From NCBI RefSeq assembly GCF_963676685.1, contig NC_092345.1, forward strand, positions 72,901,960-72,965,959: a stretch of DNA of 64,000 nt, written 5' to 3'. Under the pieces are notes generated by a model. It saw only the letters and a program-made list of their open reading frames with translations, was not told the origin of the DNA and did not search any database. This document shows positions 9,292 to 22,700 of the stretch, in pieces (position 1 is the stretch's first letter; every line of letters begins with the position of its first letter). A program made the translations under genes and the position numbers. This stretch comes from Mytilus edulis. Taxonomy: Eukaryota; Mollusca; Bivalvia; Mytilida; Mytilidae.

Positions 9292-12200
9292 AATCCGGGT
9301 CCGTCCGCCCTGATTTCTGTTCGCCCTAGTTACTGTTTGCCCTAGTTCCGTTTCGCCCTGAGACCGTTCGCCCTGATTTTTATTTTTTATTATAGTCACG
9401 GTTGTGTTGTGTGTATTTAATTGAATACGTTGAAGTCAGTCTACAATTTCGCCGAATATTTACGAACTATTGAGAAGGTCCGAGAACACAATTAATTCGT
9501 AGTGCATTTCTTTTAGAACATAAATGAAAATTAAAAAATTCCCACCTGCGCTTTCTCAATGAAATTTTTACAGTGTGTTGTACTACTTTTGGGACAAATT
9601 ATATCAAAATTATAGAAAACTTCATCGCCTCTAACTCAAAATATGGACAATTTTGTGTTTAGGGTGTCTTGAAATCTTTTGACAGCTTCCGAAGTGCTAA
9701 TTTTTAACCTTTTTCAGCTGGACCAAATCACTACTTTTCTGTAAAATTCTGGACCCAAATTTTTTTACAGTGTAATTTCACCCCCCTACTTACAATTTGA
9801 GGCATTAAACATGGAGAAATAAATTTGGAAGAGGTATAAAAATTATTGGCAAGTAACCCACTGTTAACACTAGGGACTATATTCGTGAACAACGAAAATC
9901 AAGGGACGACAATTGTGGTCTCGGACCTAATAGGATAGAAAGAGTTGACAAATCTTAAAAAAACTTGGTATGACCAAAGCTTAATAAATTATAACACTAC
10001 TTGCAAAGTTTCGTAACAATAGGATATATATTATAGACAATATGTTAAATTCTATACTCATCTTTGCGTGTTAAATTTTGACGTTAAAATTGAATAATTT
10101 CAACTATCAACATTTTGGGCTTTGAAAATTAAAATATTGCAAAAAAATACTTTTTAAATGCCCTAATATATCATTTATTATGTACTAAAAGCAATAGAGT
10201 ACTCATTTGATTTATCAGAGTTAGCATCATTATTCAAAAGTCAAATTTATATCAGCCTGGGCCTAAAAATTGAGGTTTTTCAATGAAAGGGGGCCTTACA
10301 TGAAGATGTAATATTTTCCAGCAATTTTAAATTTGTGAAGCTTTTTGGTTATAAATAATCCTTACATATGTATTGAATGTACTTTAAATGGAAAGAAAAG
10401 TCACAAATAACACATCATATTAGTTTAAAAGGGTCTTAAGCCAAGTAAGACTGGAAAAAAATAAGGGTCAATTTAGGCCGTGCCACATATTTACATTAAA
10501 AAATGCATATTGAGGCTATAAGAAATAAAAAATTGTGTCTTTTTTATCATTTCTATACTCATGTGATATGATACAACAAATCTGAGCACAAAAAGGCTCT
10601 TGCAATTAACTTTTCTTACAGACAGTATGGTCTGATACAAAGATTTTTGCCTTTTTAATGAAAAACTTGATTGTAATTTTAGTCTCAACAGGCTTATATT
10701 TAAACCACTTGCTATCCTACAGAAGAAAAGAGAGATATTATGTGAGATGGAACAGGTACAATAGACATTGTAAAGTGCTTTTGATACAAATTTAGTGAGG
10801 TCTTTATTGTGGACTTCAAATTTTATGTACCAAGAACCCCACTTTTGACTTCATCCAAACAGGGCGTTAGACAAGGGTCATTTATACAACACATTTTGTA
10901 CATATTGTCTGAGATAATCTTCTTTTCTGTAGATTCTGAGTTCAAAAACAAGTAAAAGAACTAGATAAAGGCATAGAAACACAAGTATTGACACATGAAA
11001 GCCTGTCAGATAGAAAGTCAGGATGCCATGTATGCATCAGTATTGAAAAAGCCTTGAAATGCCTATTTTGACCATAAAATGCCAAAATTGGTCATTTTTG
11101 CAGATATTCTATTAAATAAAAGTTTAAATCCTTTAGTTTCATGCTATTTGACAAATTGACACCACCAAATCATTTAGGGAAGATGCCAAAGTACAGATTC
11201 TATATTTACAGACTTCACCTCTTAGGTCCGAGAACACAATTAATTCGTAGTGCATTTCTTTTAGAACATAAATGAAAATTAAAAAATTCCCACCTGCGCT
11301 TTCTCAATGAAATTTTTACAGTGTGTTGTACTACTTTTGGGACAAATTATATCAAAATTATAGAAAACTTCATCGCCTCTAACTCAAAATATGGACAATT
11401 TTGTGTTTAGGGTGTCTTGAAATCTTTTGACAGCTTCCGAAGTGCTAATTTTTAACCTTTTTCAGCTGGACCAAATCACTACTTTTCTGTAAAATTCTGG
11501 ACCCAAATTTTTTTACAGTGTAATTTCACCCCCCTACTTACAATTTGAGGCATTAAACATGGAGAAATAAATTTGGAAGAGGTATAAAAATTATTGGCAA
11601 GTAACCCACTGTTAACACTAGGGACTATATTCGTGAACAACGAAAATCAAGGGACGACAATTGTGGTCTCGGACCAGAACTGAGTTAGTATCTGTATGTA
11701 ATTACGTTACTAGGAAATCACTATCACACATCCTTTTACTTTACATTTCCACACATGATTTGATCAATAAAAATGATACATTAGGAGCACTAAAGTTATA
11801 CATAAGAAAGTGTTCAAAGTTCAAAGTGTTAATTGAGTTAAAATTCTTTACTGCAGCAGCTGAACGTTGTCTAGTGGGTTGTCGGACGGCTTGTACAGTT
11901 TAAAAATTTGCAATAACTTTGTAAAAATTTTATTTGAGAAAAATGTTATTTTCATTATTAATCCATCAAAGACAATTCATATAAAAATCAGTGATATCAA
12001 AGATTTCAAATAATCAGCAATCAAAATTCAATCAACAGTAATTAAAAGTAATTATAAAATAAAGTGTAACAATGCATCCTAGAATTTTATTTCATTAATA
12101 TTCTGTATTTAACTTTTAATAGATATACATAAATTTTAATATATATTTCTTTCATTAATGTAACGTATCCATTGTACATATCATATTAAAATGAAAATAG

Positions 12201-12298
12201 GGCGAACGAACCCAGGGCGAACGGATTACCAGGGCGAACAAACTCAGTGCGAACGAACCTAGGGCGAACATGTAATCAGGGCGAACGATCCCGATACC
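9292..12298. mobile_element. Mutator-like foldback element with iterated TTCGCCCTG ends and 10-bp target duplication
   Basis: ATAAATGTCG lies directly outside both ends (9282-9291 and 12299-12308). The left end carries four to five copies of a (T)TCGCCCTG motif within 100 bases, and the right end carries six inverted copies (AGGGCGAAC), one of them degenerate. The 9-10-bp duplication and inverted, internally iterated ends fit Mutator-like elements. No transposase is present, and the interior is mostly the 2.2-kb unit at 9477-11675. Positions 11676-12190 show nothing I can name. Confidence 0.7.
9477..11675. mobile_element. 2.2-kb unit with two identical 451-bp inverted-repeat-bounded direct repeats
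   Basis: Copies at 9477-9927 and 11225-11675 have the same length, and I found no difference between them on reading. Each starts GGTCCGAGAACACAATT and ends with the inverse of GGTCCGAGACCACAATT, giving a 17-base terminal inverted repeat with one mismatch. The whole unit is flanked by AGAA (9473-9476 and 11676-11679). The inner edges show no such duplication, so the unit probably moved as one piece. It could be an LTR-type retroelement derivative with unusual ends, but no tRNA primer site or polypurine tract is visible and the 1297-bp interior has no domain. It is nested in the Mutator-like element. Confidence 0.7.
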
Positions 12299-12758
12299 AT
12301 AAATGTCGCTACGGCGATACCAGTGGTATATTTTGTAGCCATTGTTTATAAATTACTATCTGAACCATCAGTCTTGCTCTGATCTTTCAATGGCGACAAG
12401 GATACAAAACAAAGAAGGAAGCAGTATTTAGTGTAAATAAAGAACTTCTGGGATACGCAACTGTACTGCGTACTGGTTTGATTTCCACATGACTGAGTTA
12501 AATAAAAACAAATCTCCAAAAACACCATAATTAATTATGTTAACTACATGTAGCACAGCCAAATAATATAAATGACAATTTTTACAGCTTTCTGATGTGA
12601 ATATCATGAATATAGAAATATGAACGCCTTTCTTTAAGCAACAGCAAAAATCTACTACATTTTTAAATTTAACATGTATCGAAGTGAAGTACTTGAACTC
12701 TTGCATGTGCCAAGTACACACGTCACTTGTCCATTGTCAGTAGTACTAGTTCAAACAG

Positions 12759-12855
12759 TTATGACGTCTTGAAAGGCTATTATATTTTTTGGTTGACGCT
12801 ATCAATGTAAGGGGTAAAAAAAAAATGTGATCTATAGCCTTTCAAGACGTCATAA
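12759..12855. mobile_element. 97-bp hairpin MITE
   Basis: TTATGACGTCTTGAAAGGCT at the left and its inverse at the right form arms of about 22 bases around a short loop. No coding content. The target duplication is uncertain. Confidence 0.6.
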
Positions 12856-13999
12856 TTATTTGTACTGCATTGTCAGTAAAATGCTCTAAGGACGAAGATT
12901 ATACTGAGCATATTTTTAAGGATGACTAAAAGAAACTTTGCACGCATGCCATGTATTGTTGTTTTATAAATTTGAAAACCTCTGACCAATTTTTCTTAAA
13001 CTTTTAATGATTATGAAGGATATTTAGATGTTCTAGGTTATAGGATTTTCTGTCTATTTATTCATTCATTGAAAAGTGGTTTCAACAAAACCGAAAATTA
13101 ATCCTGCTTTAATTTGTGCCCAGTACATGTAGGTCTGTAATTATACATGACAAGAGGATTTTTTGTATGCGGGACATGTAAAATTACATAAAGTAATTAA
13201 AAATTAAAGTACAACTTTAGAAAAATATTGTTAAACAATGTACATTGTAGGTTACTACCCAGCACTGTTGACTTAGATCTGCCTTTTTAAAATTATTGAT
13301 GAATGTTTCACTGCAATCAAAAATTAACACTTCAAACCAGCGCAGTCTATGTGAAATTTCATGTATATTTTTAACTAAATTTTGATGTTTAAAAGACTTT
13401 ATGTGTTCAGGTTTAACTGATTTACAGGCATGACAGGTGCAATACTTTATGGAAGAAATATATCCGTGAACAATTCCAAAATGTATTCCTGATCTTAAGT
13501 CATTCTAAACTGACATCCTTTTTTGCTGGATGTTCTAAAAAATTTCACTTAGGCTGCCAAGGTTTCACAAATAACTTTGCTTGCATGTCTGATTATTTTT
13601 TTTTTTTATTTAACATGTTTAAATATCCAACAAAGATCTGTTACTGCTGGATATAAATGATGTTTTGAACCCCATTGACTGTTCATAAAAATGTTGTGTA
13701 ACATATTTAAAGTGGTTATAAGTACAAAATTAATTTTTGAACAACCCCAAAAAAAATTTGCATTGTATTATGGTATGATGTTTTAGTCGTCGTCCCAAGA
13801 CACATTTAGTTTTTTGAACAATAACTTAAGTTTAAGTGAATGGATCTCTATAAATTTTTAAGAGAAGGTTTCTATATACCTATATATAATTATCATTGAA
13901 TTTGACCATTGTTGACACCATATCATTTAATAAGGGATAAATATATATACAAATGTAAATTTGCATGTTTGCATGAGTTTTTTTTTTGTTCTTTACAGT

Positions 14000-16064
14000 A
14001 TGGATGATACCTGCACAAGTAGAAAACAATACAGAAAAGAATACAAGAGACAGTGGATAGCTGCTTCAAGAGCTTTGAGGCAGTCGTCTAGTCATGCTAT
14101 TACCCAAGAACACTTATCTGACAATTACAACAGTGATGTTGAGCATCACTTCAATCATGAACAAGAAGTTGAAGATGTGGACAGCCTTTGTAGTTCATCA
14201 TTCAATACTTGTCCACAGTTGGCGTCGCATGAACCAGAAGAAATTGTTTCAGTGTCAGATAACAGTTTTCCTACAATTGATCTTGAAGAAGATGATTCTG
14301 ATTTGTTTCACTTTCATTCAATAACCACAGACATAGAAAATATTTTGGACTCTGATGAAGAAGACTTTGAAAAAGATACTATTTTAGCAAATGATCTTGC
14401 TCAATGGGTGAATGAAAATTCAATTGAACATAATGCTGTTGATGCTCTTCTACATTGTAGGTGTCTTAAAAAAGCATGGACACTCTTCATTGCCATTGAC
14501 TGCCAGAACATTGTTAGGAACTATGAAAAATGTGACAACAGAAATTAAATCAGGCATGGAATATATTTTTTTTGGTATAGTTAAACAGCTGCAATCGTGT
14601 TATTCTTCGCTGTCAGAAGAAAAACAGAGTGAATTGTCAGAAGTTAGCTTATCATTCAATATTGATGGTCTGCCATTGTTCAAAAGCACTAACACATCTC
14701 TGTGGCCTGTCATTTGTAAGGTTCACATCAAGCCTGTTCAAATTTTTCCAGTTGCCTTAACATTAGGAAGATCTAAGCCATCAAATCTAGATTTTTTGAG
14801 AGAAACTATAAGAGAATTAGACAATGTACTTCAAAATGGATTTCCTTCTGGTAATCGCACTATTAAAGTGAATTTGAAAGGCATAGTGTGTGATGCTCCT
14901 GCTAGAGCCTTTGTTAAAGGAACTAAACTATACTGCGGCTACTATGGCTGTGATAAATGTGCCCAAAAAGGAAATTGGATTGGTAGGATGACTTACCAAG
15001 ATATTAATAACTTGACCTTAAGAACAAATGAAACATTTAGAAACTCTTTAAATCAAGAACATCACAATTATCTCTCTCCATTTTGTGATTTACCAATGGA
15101 CAAATTAGACATGATTAAACAGTTTCCTTTAGATTACATGCACCTAGTATGTCTTGGTGTAATGAAGAAGTTACTTTTAACTTGGAAAAGAGGCAAATTG
15201 GATGTTAGACTGTCCAATCAACAAGTTCAAGAAATAGGTCGCAAACTAGTTAGATTACGATCATTTGTTCCTGAATTTTTTGCCAGAAAACCAAGAAACA
15301 TGGATGAAATTGATCGATGGAAAGCCACTGAATTCAGGCAGTTTCTTCTGTACACTGGCAAAATTGTCTTGAAAGACATTTTAAGGTCAGATATGTATAA
15401 GAATTTCATGGCATTAAGTGTTGGAATATCAATATTGGTTTGTTCAAGTTCAGTCCAAAATCATGCTGACTATGCACACAATCTGCTCGAGTATTTCGTT
15501 GAAAGTGCAAGAATAATTTATGGTCCAGAGTTTTTGGTTTACAATGTACACAGCTTACTTCATATTACAGACGAAGCTAAAGAATATGGAAATTTAGATG
15601 AATGTTCAGCATTTGCCTTTGAAAACTATTTACAGAAATTAAAAAAAATGGTAAGATCAGGAAGGAGTCCCATGGTACAAATTGTGAAAAGATTAGATGA
15701 GCTGGAAAAATTCAATAGTACCAAGAGAGAAGAAAGTTTTCGAAGGTCAAGTGTTCTAAAATTTAAACAACCAAACAATGCTTTTGTCATGGACAATAAC
15801 CAGTGTTGTGAAATCATTTCAAGGACTCAACAAGTTGATCCAAATGATCCTGAAAAATTATTGTTGCTGTGTAGAGTTTATGAAAGATCAGAACCACTTT
15901 TCCGTGCACCTTGCGATTCAAGACTGATTGGGGTTTATAAAGCCTCACCAAGAAATACTAGGATGAAGCTCCTGTCACCTGACAAGCTGGGCAAAAGGGC
16001 AATGCTCATAGATATGGACCAGAATGAACCAGTAGCATTTTTAACTATACTGCATGAAATGTAA
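14000..16064 (+). pseudogene. Tnp2-like DDE transposase of element B, one frameshift
   Basis: A splice acceptor TTCTTTACAG ends at 13998 and ATG follows at 14000. About the first 150 residues are acidic and serine-rich after a basic start (KQYRKEYKRQW). The catalytic part follows in the +1 frame from about 14470 to 16064. It contains SFNIDGLPLFKS, VCDAPARAF and a CGYYGCDKCAQKG cysteine cluster, then QFPLDYMHLVCLGVMKK, the histidine motif, and RWKATEFRQFLLYTG. These are marks of the animal Tnp2-like transposase family, and I take the acidic residues in the first two motifs as catalytic. Frames switch in the A6 run at 14468-14473, where one fewer A would give a continuous product of about 687 residues. 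It could be a real mutation, an assembly error or programmed frameshifting. Confidence 0.8.
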
Positions 16065-16711
16065 TGTGAGTAAGTAAAAGTGAATAGAGCTAATATATAT
16101 CTCCATTATAATATACATAATTACATTTGACATGTTAAAAATTTACTGTACATGTAGTAAAAACGTCAAATTTCTTTTTCAATCAGACAAACTCAAATTC
16201 AAATTGTTTGGCACAGACTGTGTGTGTGTGTTTATTTATAACATGTATGCAAGACTTGTCAAAGCTCTACCCACAGAACTAAATCTCCAACTGGTGAGAC
16301 AAGCAAATTACTCCGTAATAAATGTGTTTTCCCCAACGATAACATGGTTAAGTGCTGAAAGAAAAGGGTACATTGTACCAAATCATGTAAATTTGCATGT
16401 TCATGTACATTTTTTTAGATAGACATGTACAAGTATTAGTTACAGAAACATGCATGTATGTGTAATAGTGTAGAGAGCATGGTACAAATGTACATGTAGA
16501 TAATACTAACACTTAAATGGAAAGCATTGTGCATTAAAGAATGGGCAAGAAGATGATTTATATGTCATGTATGTGATGTGAAGTACATTGTATTATGCAG
16601 ATGAAATAGATTCTATCAATGTAGCCACCATGAGCTGAAACATCATTTATTTGTATTTAATTGTACATGTTATTCAGTATTTAACTAGTTTTACTTTTCA
16701 TTATCTTTCAG

Positions 16712-19700
16712 ATGTCCAACCATAATGTGTATGTTGTTGTTGAGTTTCTAAGAGAAAAATCAGTTGAAGTGGTGCACTTATCATGGCTCGAAGGATCTGG
16801 AGAGGTAATATAATGTTTGTAACTTTTAAAACATTCTTTTAAAAAAATAACTGTACAATGTATACTTTTTCATACATCCTTTATAGTATTAGTACAGAAG
16901 TTTTCCTCAGTGTTTGTACTGCCGGTCACCAAGTTTCTAAATCACCTCCTGTTCATAATTACTTTAACACCTGTCTACAGTTCAGTTTATGAACATCTTA
17001 GTGTATTATAATTTTATGTTGAAAAACTAGATTTTCACTACATACTATACTTTTGTGTATTCATTTATTTTTGTTGATTGGCTGAAGTCTCTACAAGGCT
17101 ATAGAAATTTTGTATTAGTTGAATATTGAATTTCATGGTTCTCCAGTCCAGGAAAAAGGTAATATCAAGCTTACAATTATCTGTGTCAAAAGTCTGATGT
17201 GAAAATCAACTATTGTGTTGATAAATTATGAGTTTGAGATTTGTTTACTTTATATTTCTAGGATGCAGTTTGTTACTGGCCCCCAACCACAATAAATCTT
17301 GCCCAAAGAATTAGAAGAGGAGAGATACCAGACAAGGAAAGGTGGATCGCCCATCCTATTAGAACTTTTCATCATACAGGTAAACAAATTGATGGTCTAG
17401 AATACAGTTTATCAGGGAAGGATATATATATATATACTTTTTTTAAACTTGGGGCATAGACAGAAATTTTACATAGAATTAAGGTAGATCACAAGTATAT
17501 ATTTTTTGAGACAGAATTTTTTCATAATTTACCAAAATGAAGATTTTATTATGCTCTTTTCAAAAATTTAATAAAAAGTATGGGTCACCGTGCTATTTTT
17601 CAAGCTATGGGTCGTTGAAAATTGCCAAAATTTGGTTAGTTTGTTCATGAAAAAACACATTAGTGTGCATAAAAAAAATTCTATGAGGTAGAATTATGAA
17701 ATAAATTGTGAGAAGAAAGGTTTCATAATATGTTTTAAGAAAATAAAAAGAAAACATGGTGTCACCGAACTTGTTTTCTTGCTACAAGTAAAAATAAAAA
17801 ATTTCCCTATTAGCCCAGTATAAATTTTGTACTAAAAGAGTTATTTCCCCTTAAATGGCTCATTTGAAAAAAAATAATTTTTATACCAAAAAAATTGATA
17901 TTTGTTAAAATATTTTGAATAATACAATTAATTAAGAATTTGTCTTCAAATAGAAAAAATAGTCTAACTATTGAATTGCCAATCTGTCTCCAAATTTGCA
18001 GATTTAGGCAAATAATTAGACCGATTTTGTACTGCGATTGTGCAATTCAAGATGGCGGTATACCATGAATCTACCTTAAGAAGATATATGGCAAGAAAGC
18101 CAATGAGACAACTCTCCATCCAATATATATATATAGACTAGTTAATATAGACTAGTTAAGACATACATACAAGTATTGTATAACCATGCATGGTTATTGA
18201 TTATGTTCTCACTTTATTGTTTAAAGTTCTTACATGTATTTCATTCATGTCTTCTTTTTTTTTAAAGTAAAAGACAATCATTTTTATATATGAACAAGTA
18301 AATTGTTAATACTTATATGTTCATTTACGTTTTAACAGATGACTATGATAAAGCAGATCAATACTGCAAAAAGTTTGAAGTTACGAGTAATGTCGAGTCA
18401 GAAATAGAGCAGGAAGTGGCACAGGGAAGAGTAATAAGTAAGCCTGACAGATTAATCTCAGATGATTCTGATGAAAATAATAGAGGTTGGTATATTTGGT
18501 GAAAAGCTATTTTTATGTCTTCAAAAATATTTTCAAAAGTAACTCACATGCTTTATTAACCATGTATTACACATGCATAAAATTCTCTATAGCTGTTTAG
18601 ACACTTAATCATAAAATGCAAAATGATTTCATGCTAAATAAAACAAGTGCAACTCTTATTTGAAATGAGTCTGCAATTACTTGTACTTTAATATTGTCAC
18701 AAAACAATAGTTTTAATTTTATCTTCAAAATTGAAAGAAATCCCTCAGATGGCTAAGCAATTTTCCGTTTTAAAATCGTTTCATTTTTAACTGTTGCCTT
18801 TTTGAATGTTCATGGACGTTTTAGAATAATGGGAAGAAAATTCATGAAGTAAGTGAGATTTAACAGTCAAAACAAGTTAATTGAGTGAATTTTTGACATC
18901 GTTTTATTTTTATACATGTAAAGGACACCAAACTTTGAAGTTATCTCAAAATGACTAAAATTATGTTAAAATTTGCTAGATCCTTGTTCATGTGATCATT
19001 CATAGCACAGCTGTTGATTCTCTAATTTATTTGTAAAATTTCTTTCAGAAGAGCAGGATAATGAAAAATTACCAGACTTAAGCTTGCATGTACAAAAGCA
19101 GAGAAGGTTAAAAAAAAAAAGACAGCGTGAAGAAAGAGATTCTGACAGTAACGATGGTATGTTTTCCTATTCCCACCCTTATAATGAGTCTCATTTTCTA
19201 CCAGACTCTTACACAATTGTGCACCATTCATATCAGCTTAAATTATAGCAGTGATGTTTATGGTGAGGGTTGGACTTTCCTATGTTAGTCTTAATAGAAT
19301 TCTTATTTCATCCTATTTTACACTCTGTAATCTGTTACACATGCTCTTTTGTCAGGTTGTTGTCTCTTACATTTTCCCCATGACCCATATGGCCCAGATC
19401 TAGAGGTTTTTGTGCATACAAAAAGGTGCAATTTTTGTATAGGATATGTAATACATCCTTGAGATAAGGCATAAGCCCAATCTATTGTATACCAAGATTT
19501 GATGGTTTATCCGAAATAATAGACTTCCATATTTTTTTAGGGGGTCTCACAAATTTAACTTATCATATGGTTAAGCATTAGAAATGAATGATATATGATT
19601 ATATTCAATGGCATTTTGGTGTTATTATTGATATAAAATGTATATTGTAGAAGAAAGTGTACAGGAACCAAGGAAAAAACTTCCAGCTGCACCCAAGGCA

Positions 19701-22700
19701 CCTATATTTGTACCAGACAGTGATGGGTCAAGGACACAGAACTCAAGTCCTACATGTAGGCCTGATGAATCTAGGTTAATATCACCTAATAGAGATGCAC
19801 ATGTATCAGGAGGACTTAACTCAAGTCCGACGTGTAGGCCTGATCAATCTAGCCAATCTAGGTTTATTTCACCTAATAGAAATGTACAGGTATCAAGAGG
19901 ACTTAACTCAAGTCCTACATGTAGGCCTGATCAGTCATCGGTGGTTACACCAAATAGAGATGTCTCAAAAAGACAGGATTCAGCATATAGGCCTGTTCCA
20001 TCTACAAGTGGTCGATCAAGACAAGACTCCTCATGTAGTAAGTGTTCTATGGCATTTTTATGATGTATGTATCATTCTAGAGACATACATTTATCATGTT
20101 TATGTAATGAAGAGCACTTTTAACTCTTTTAAATAGAAAATTATTTTATTATCAAGTAAAATGTGACAAGCTTGTGAATGCAATGATTTAGTACTCACAT
20201 TTTCAAAAATAAAAATCACATTTTGGTCTGAAATCCTGTATAGTGTATGTTAAATTTATTGATTTTCTGTAAATAAGGTAAACAAAACTTTATCATGTTT
20301 TTAATAACTCCTTATACATGTGTTATAGGTGAACATAATAGCAGGCAATAATTTCCGATTGTCTAGAACATCATTGCCAGTATGTCTGTCCCAAAAATTT
20401 GGGAAGATGACATTAAACCTTCAGTTGATAATATGTTTAGTTAACAAGACTTGTTGCTTTTATTTCACCCAGTGTAGTTATGTATGAGAAAAAAAACATG
20501 CACTTCATACCAAGACAATTGTAGAACTTACTTTCATCATAGAAATAGGCTATTTGATATTTTTTCCAGCTCAGTAGCTGAATTCTCTAAGATTTTTATC
20601 AATTTGTCTTGTAGACTGTCAAACTGTTATTGTTCAAAAATTAAGAACATTAGAGGATGGCATCAAAGAAATTAAAACTGCCATTTCACAGCTGGCTGCA
20701 ACAGGACATGGTGGTGTTGTGGCCACTAGTATTGTGGAAGATGTTATTCAGCACCCCATCAACTACATACATGAAATGAGGGACCTTGAGGATAAAATGA
20801 AAGATGATCATTTCAAGAATAAACTTGTAAGTTGGTGTCTCTGATTATTCTTATATGGTTCTTGTTCTCTTTGACATCTCTTTAAAAAGCATTTCTTTTA
20901 TGTTTTTATTTTTATCAAACTGATGCACTCTAATTTCACTGATGTTTTTTACTTTTGAATTCATAGGTTAAATGCATAGAGCATACATAATTGGAGATAC
21001 AAATTGAAAGAGTCTGTTTATGTATTGTTGTGCAAGTTATCTTAGAAAATTTAATGTGTCTCAAACATTAAATTTCACGGAAAATACATAAATAAAAACA
21101 TGACTAAATTGTAATTTTGTAGGTCCAGTATTTGGTGTCACAAGGTGGTCACAGCCGTTCAGACTGTATAAGACGGATGATGAAGAAGTGTGGCACTAAT
21201 CAGTTATGGGCCAAATACAGTTTAAAGGGACAAAAAGGGAAGGAGGCATTCACAGGTCACCCTTTGTGCAGGATAGTCATGAGTAAGTTGATTACAAAAA
21301 TATGTGGAACAGCCAGTGCCATTAACATTAGAATAAATTTTTCATCTGACTTTAATCTCAAAAAGAATTCATGTGATAAATTTGAATATCACATTTCTCA
21401 CTTATCCATAAACAGAGTGCAACGTTATATAAAGTAATTAAATATATAGGACTCAAATCTATGGTGGGTACCAGATCTACGGCAGAGTCTAAATCTATGG
21501 TAAATATGACGTCACATCATCCCAAAACTATGTCAGATTTTTTTAATGTCATAATCAATGGCAAGTTGATATTTCCTATTCTATGGCAGATTTTTGTTGT
21601 TTCCAAATATATGGCAAAACTGGGGCTTCTACAGGTACAGCAGATTTCGTCCTCATCTTTGGGATGATACATGTCAGTAAAATCTTTCTTTAAACCATCC
21701 GCAAATTGTTGGCAAGGGAAATACTTTCGACTGGAAGTTCAAATCTAAAGGTTCAGCTATCTTTGTGGCTGGGACAATTTTATATGGCATTATTCAATTG
21801 TGACATTTATTTGTTACCTTTTTTCCCTGGAAAATGATGCAATTTAACAATCTCCCATAGTCAAAAACGAAAATCTGGCACAGACTTGATTTGTTTGACA
21901 TTTGTAACATCACATATGCCATAGATTTGGAATCTGCCATAAATATGAGTCCCAATTATATATAAAAAAAAGATCGATACAGTTAAATATAATAAGAAAA
22001 TCTGTAATACTTTTTTCAGAATGTTGTGCAAGAGTGTTTCCAAAATCAAAGGTTTCAGATATGGAGGAAGTGTTAATTGACTTCCTAAAACAGGCCCCGC
22101 ACAAGCCAGGAGGACCAAAATATAAGGTATTTTTCGATTGAATAGAATATCTTTTACATTTATCTGAAAGGCTTATTTATTTAAAAGTATATTTTTTGCA
22201 ATTTGAATACTTAGATAAGACAATTTTTGCGCCTGTCCCAAGTCAGGAGCCTCTGGCCTTTGTTAGTCTTGTATTATTTTAATTTTAGTTTCTTGTATAT
22301 AATTTGGAAATTAGTATGGCGTTCATTATCACTGAACTAGTATATATTTGTTTAGGGGCCAGCTGAAGGACGCCTCTCCGGGTGCGGGAATTTCTCGCTA
22401 CATTGAAGACCTGTTGGTGACCTTCTGCTGTTGTTTTTTTTTATTTGGTCGGGTTGTTGTCTCTTTGACACGTTCCCCATTTCCATTCTCAATTTTATTG
22501 TCATGTTCTTGACAATAAAATTATTGTCTTTATCCTACAATTAAAACTTAATGTTTGTAGCATTTGATTTTGACACGTAAAATATTATTTGTTTGTTGCC
22601 CATCTTAGAAATTACTTGATATGCAAAAATTGCAGAAGTTTTCCTTGATTGATTATACTGTAAATTCAGAAATTATTGCGCACATTTATTATTGCGATTT

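Noticed and set aside
9477..11675. Ordinary LTR retrotransposon
   Set aside because: No TG...CA ends, tRNA primer site, polypurine tract or pol domain could be seen; kept only as one possible reading.
13961..13999. ATG at 13961 as the transposase start
   Set aside because: It lies in the polypyrimidine tract before a strong acceptor; the ATG at 14000 after the acceptor is more likely.
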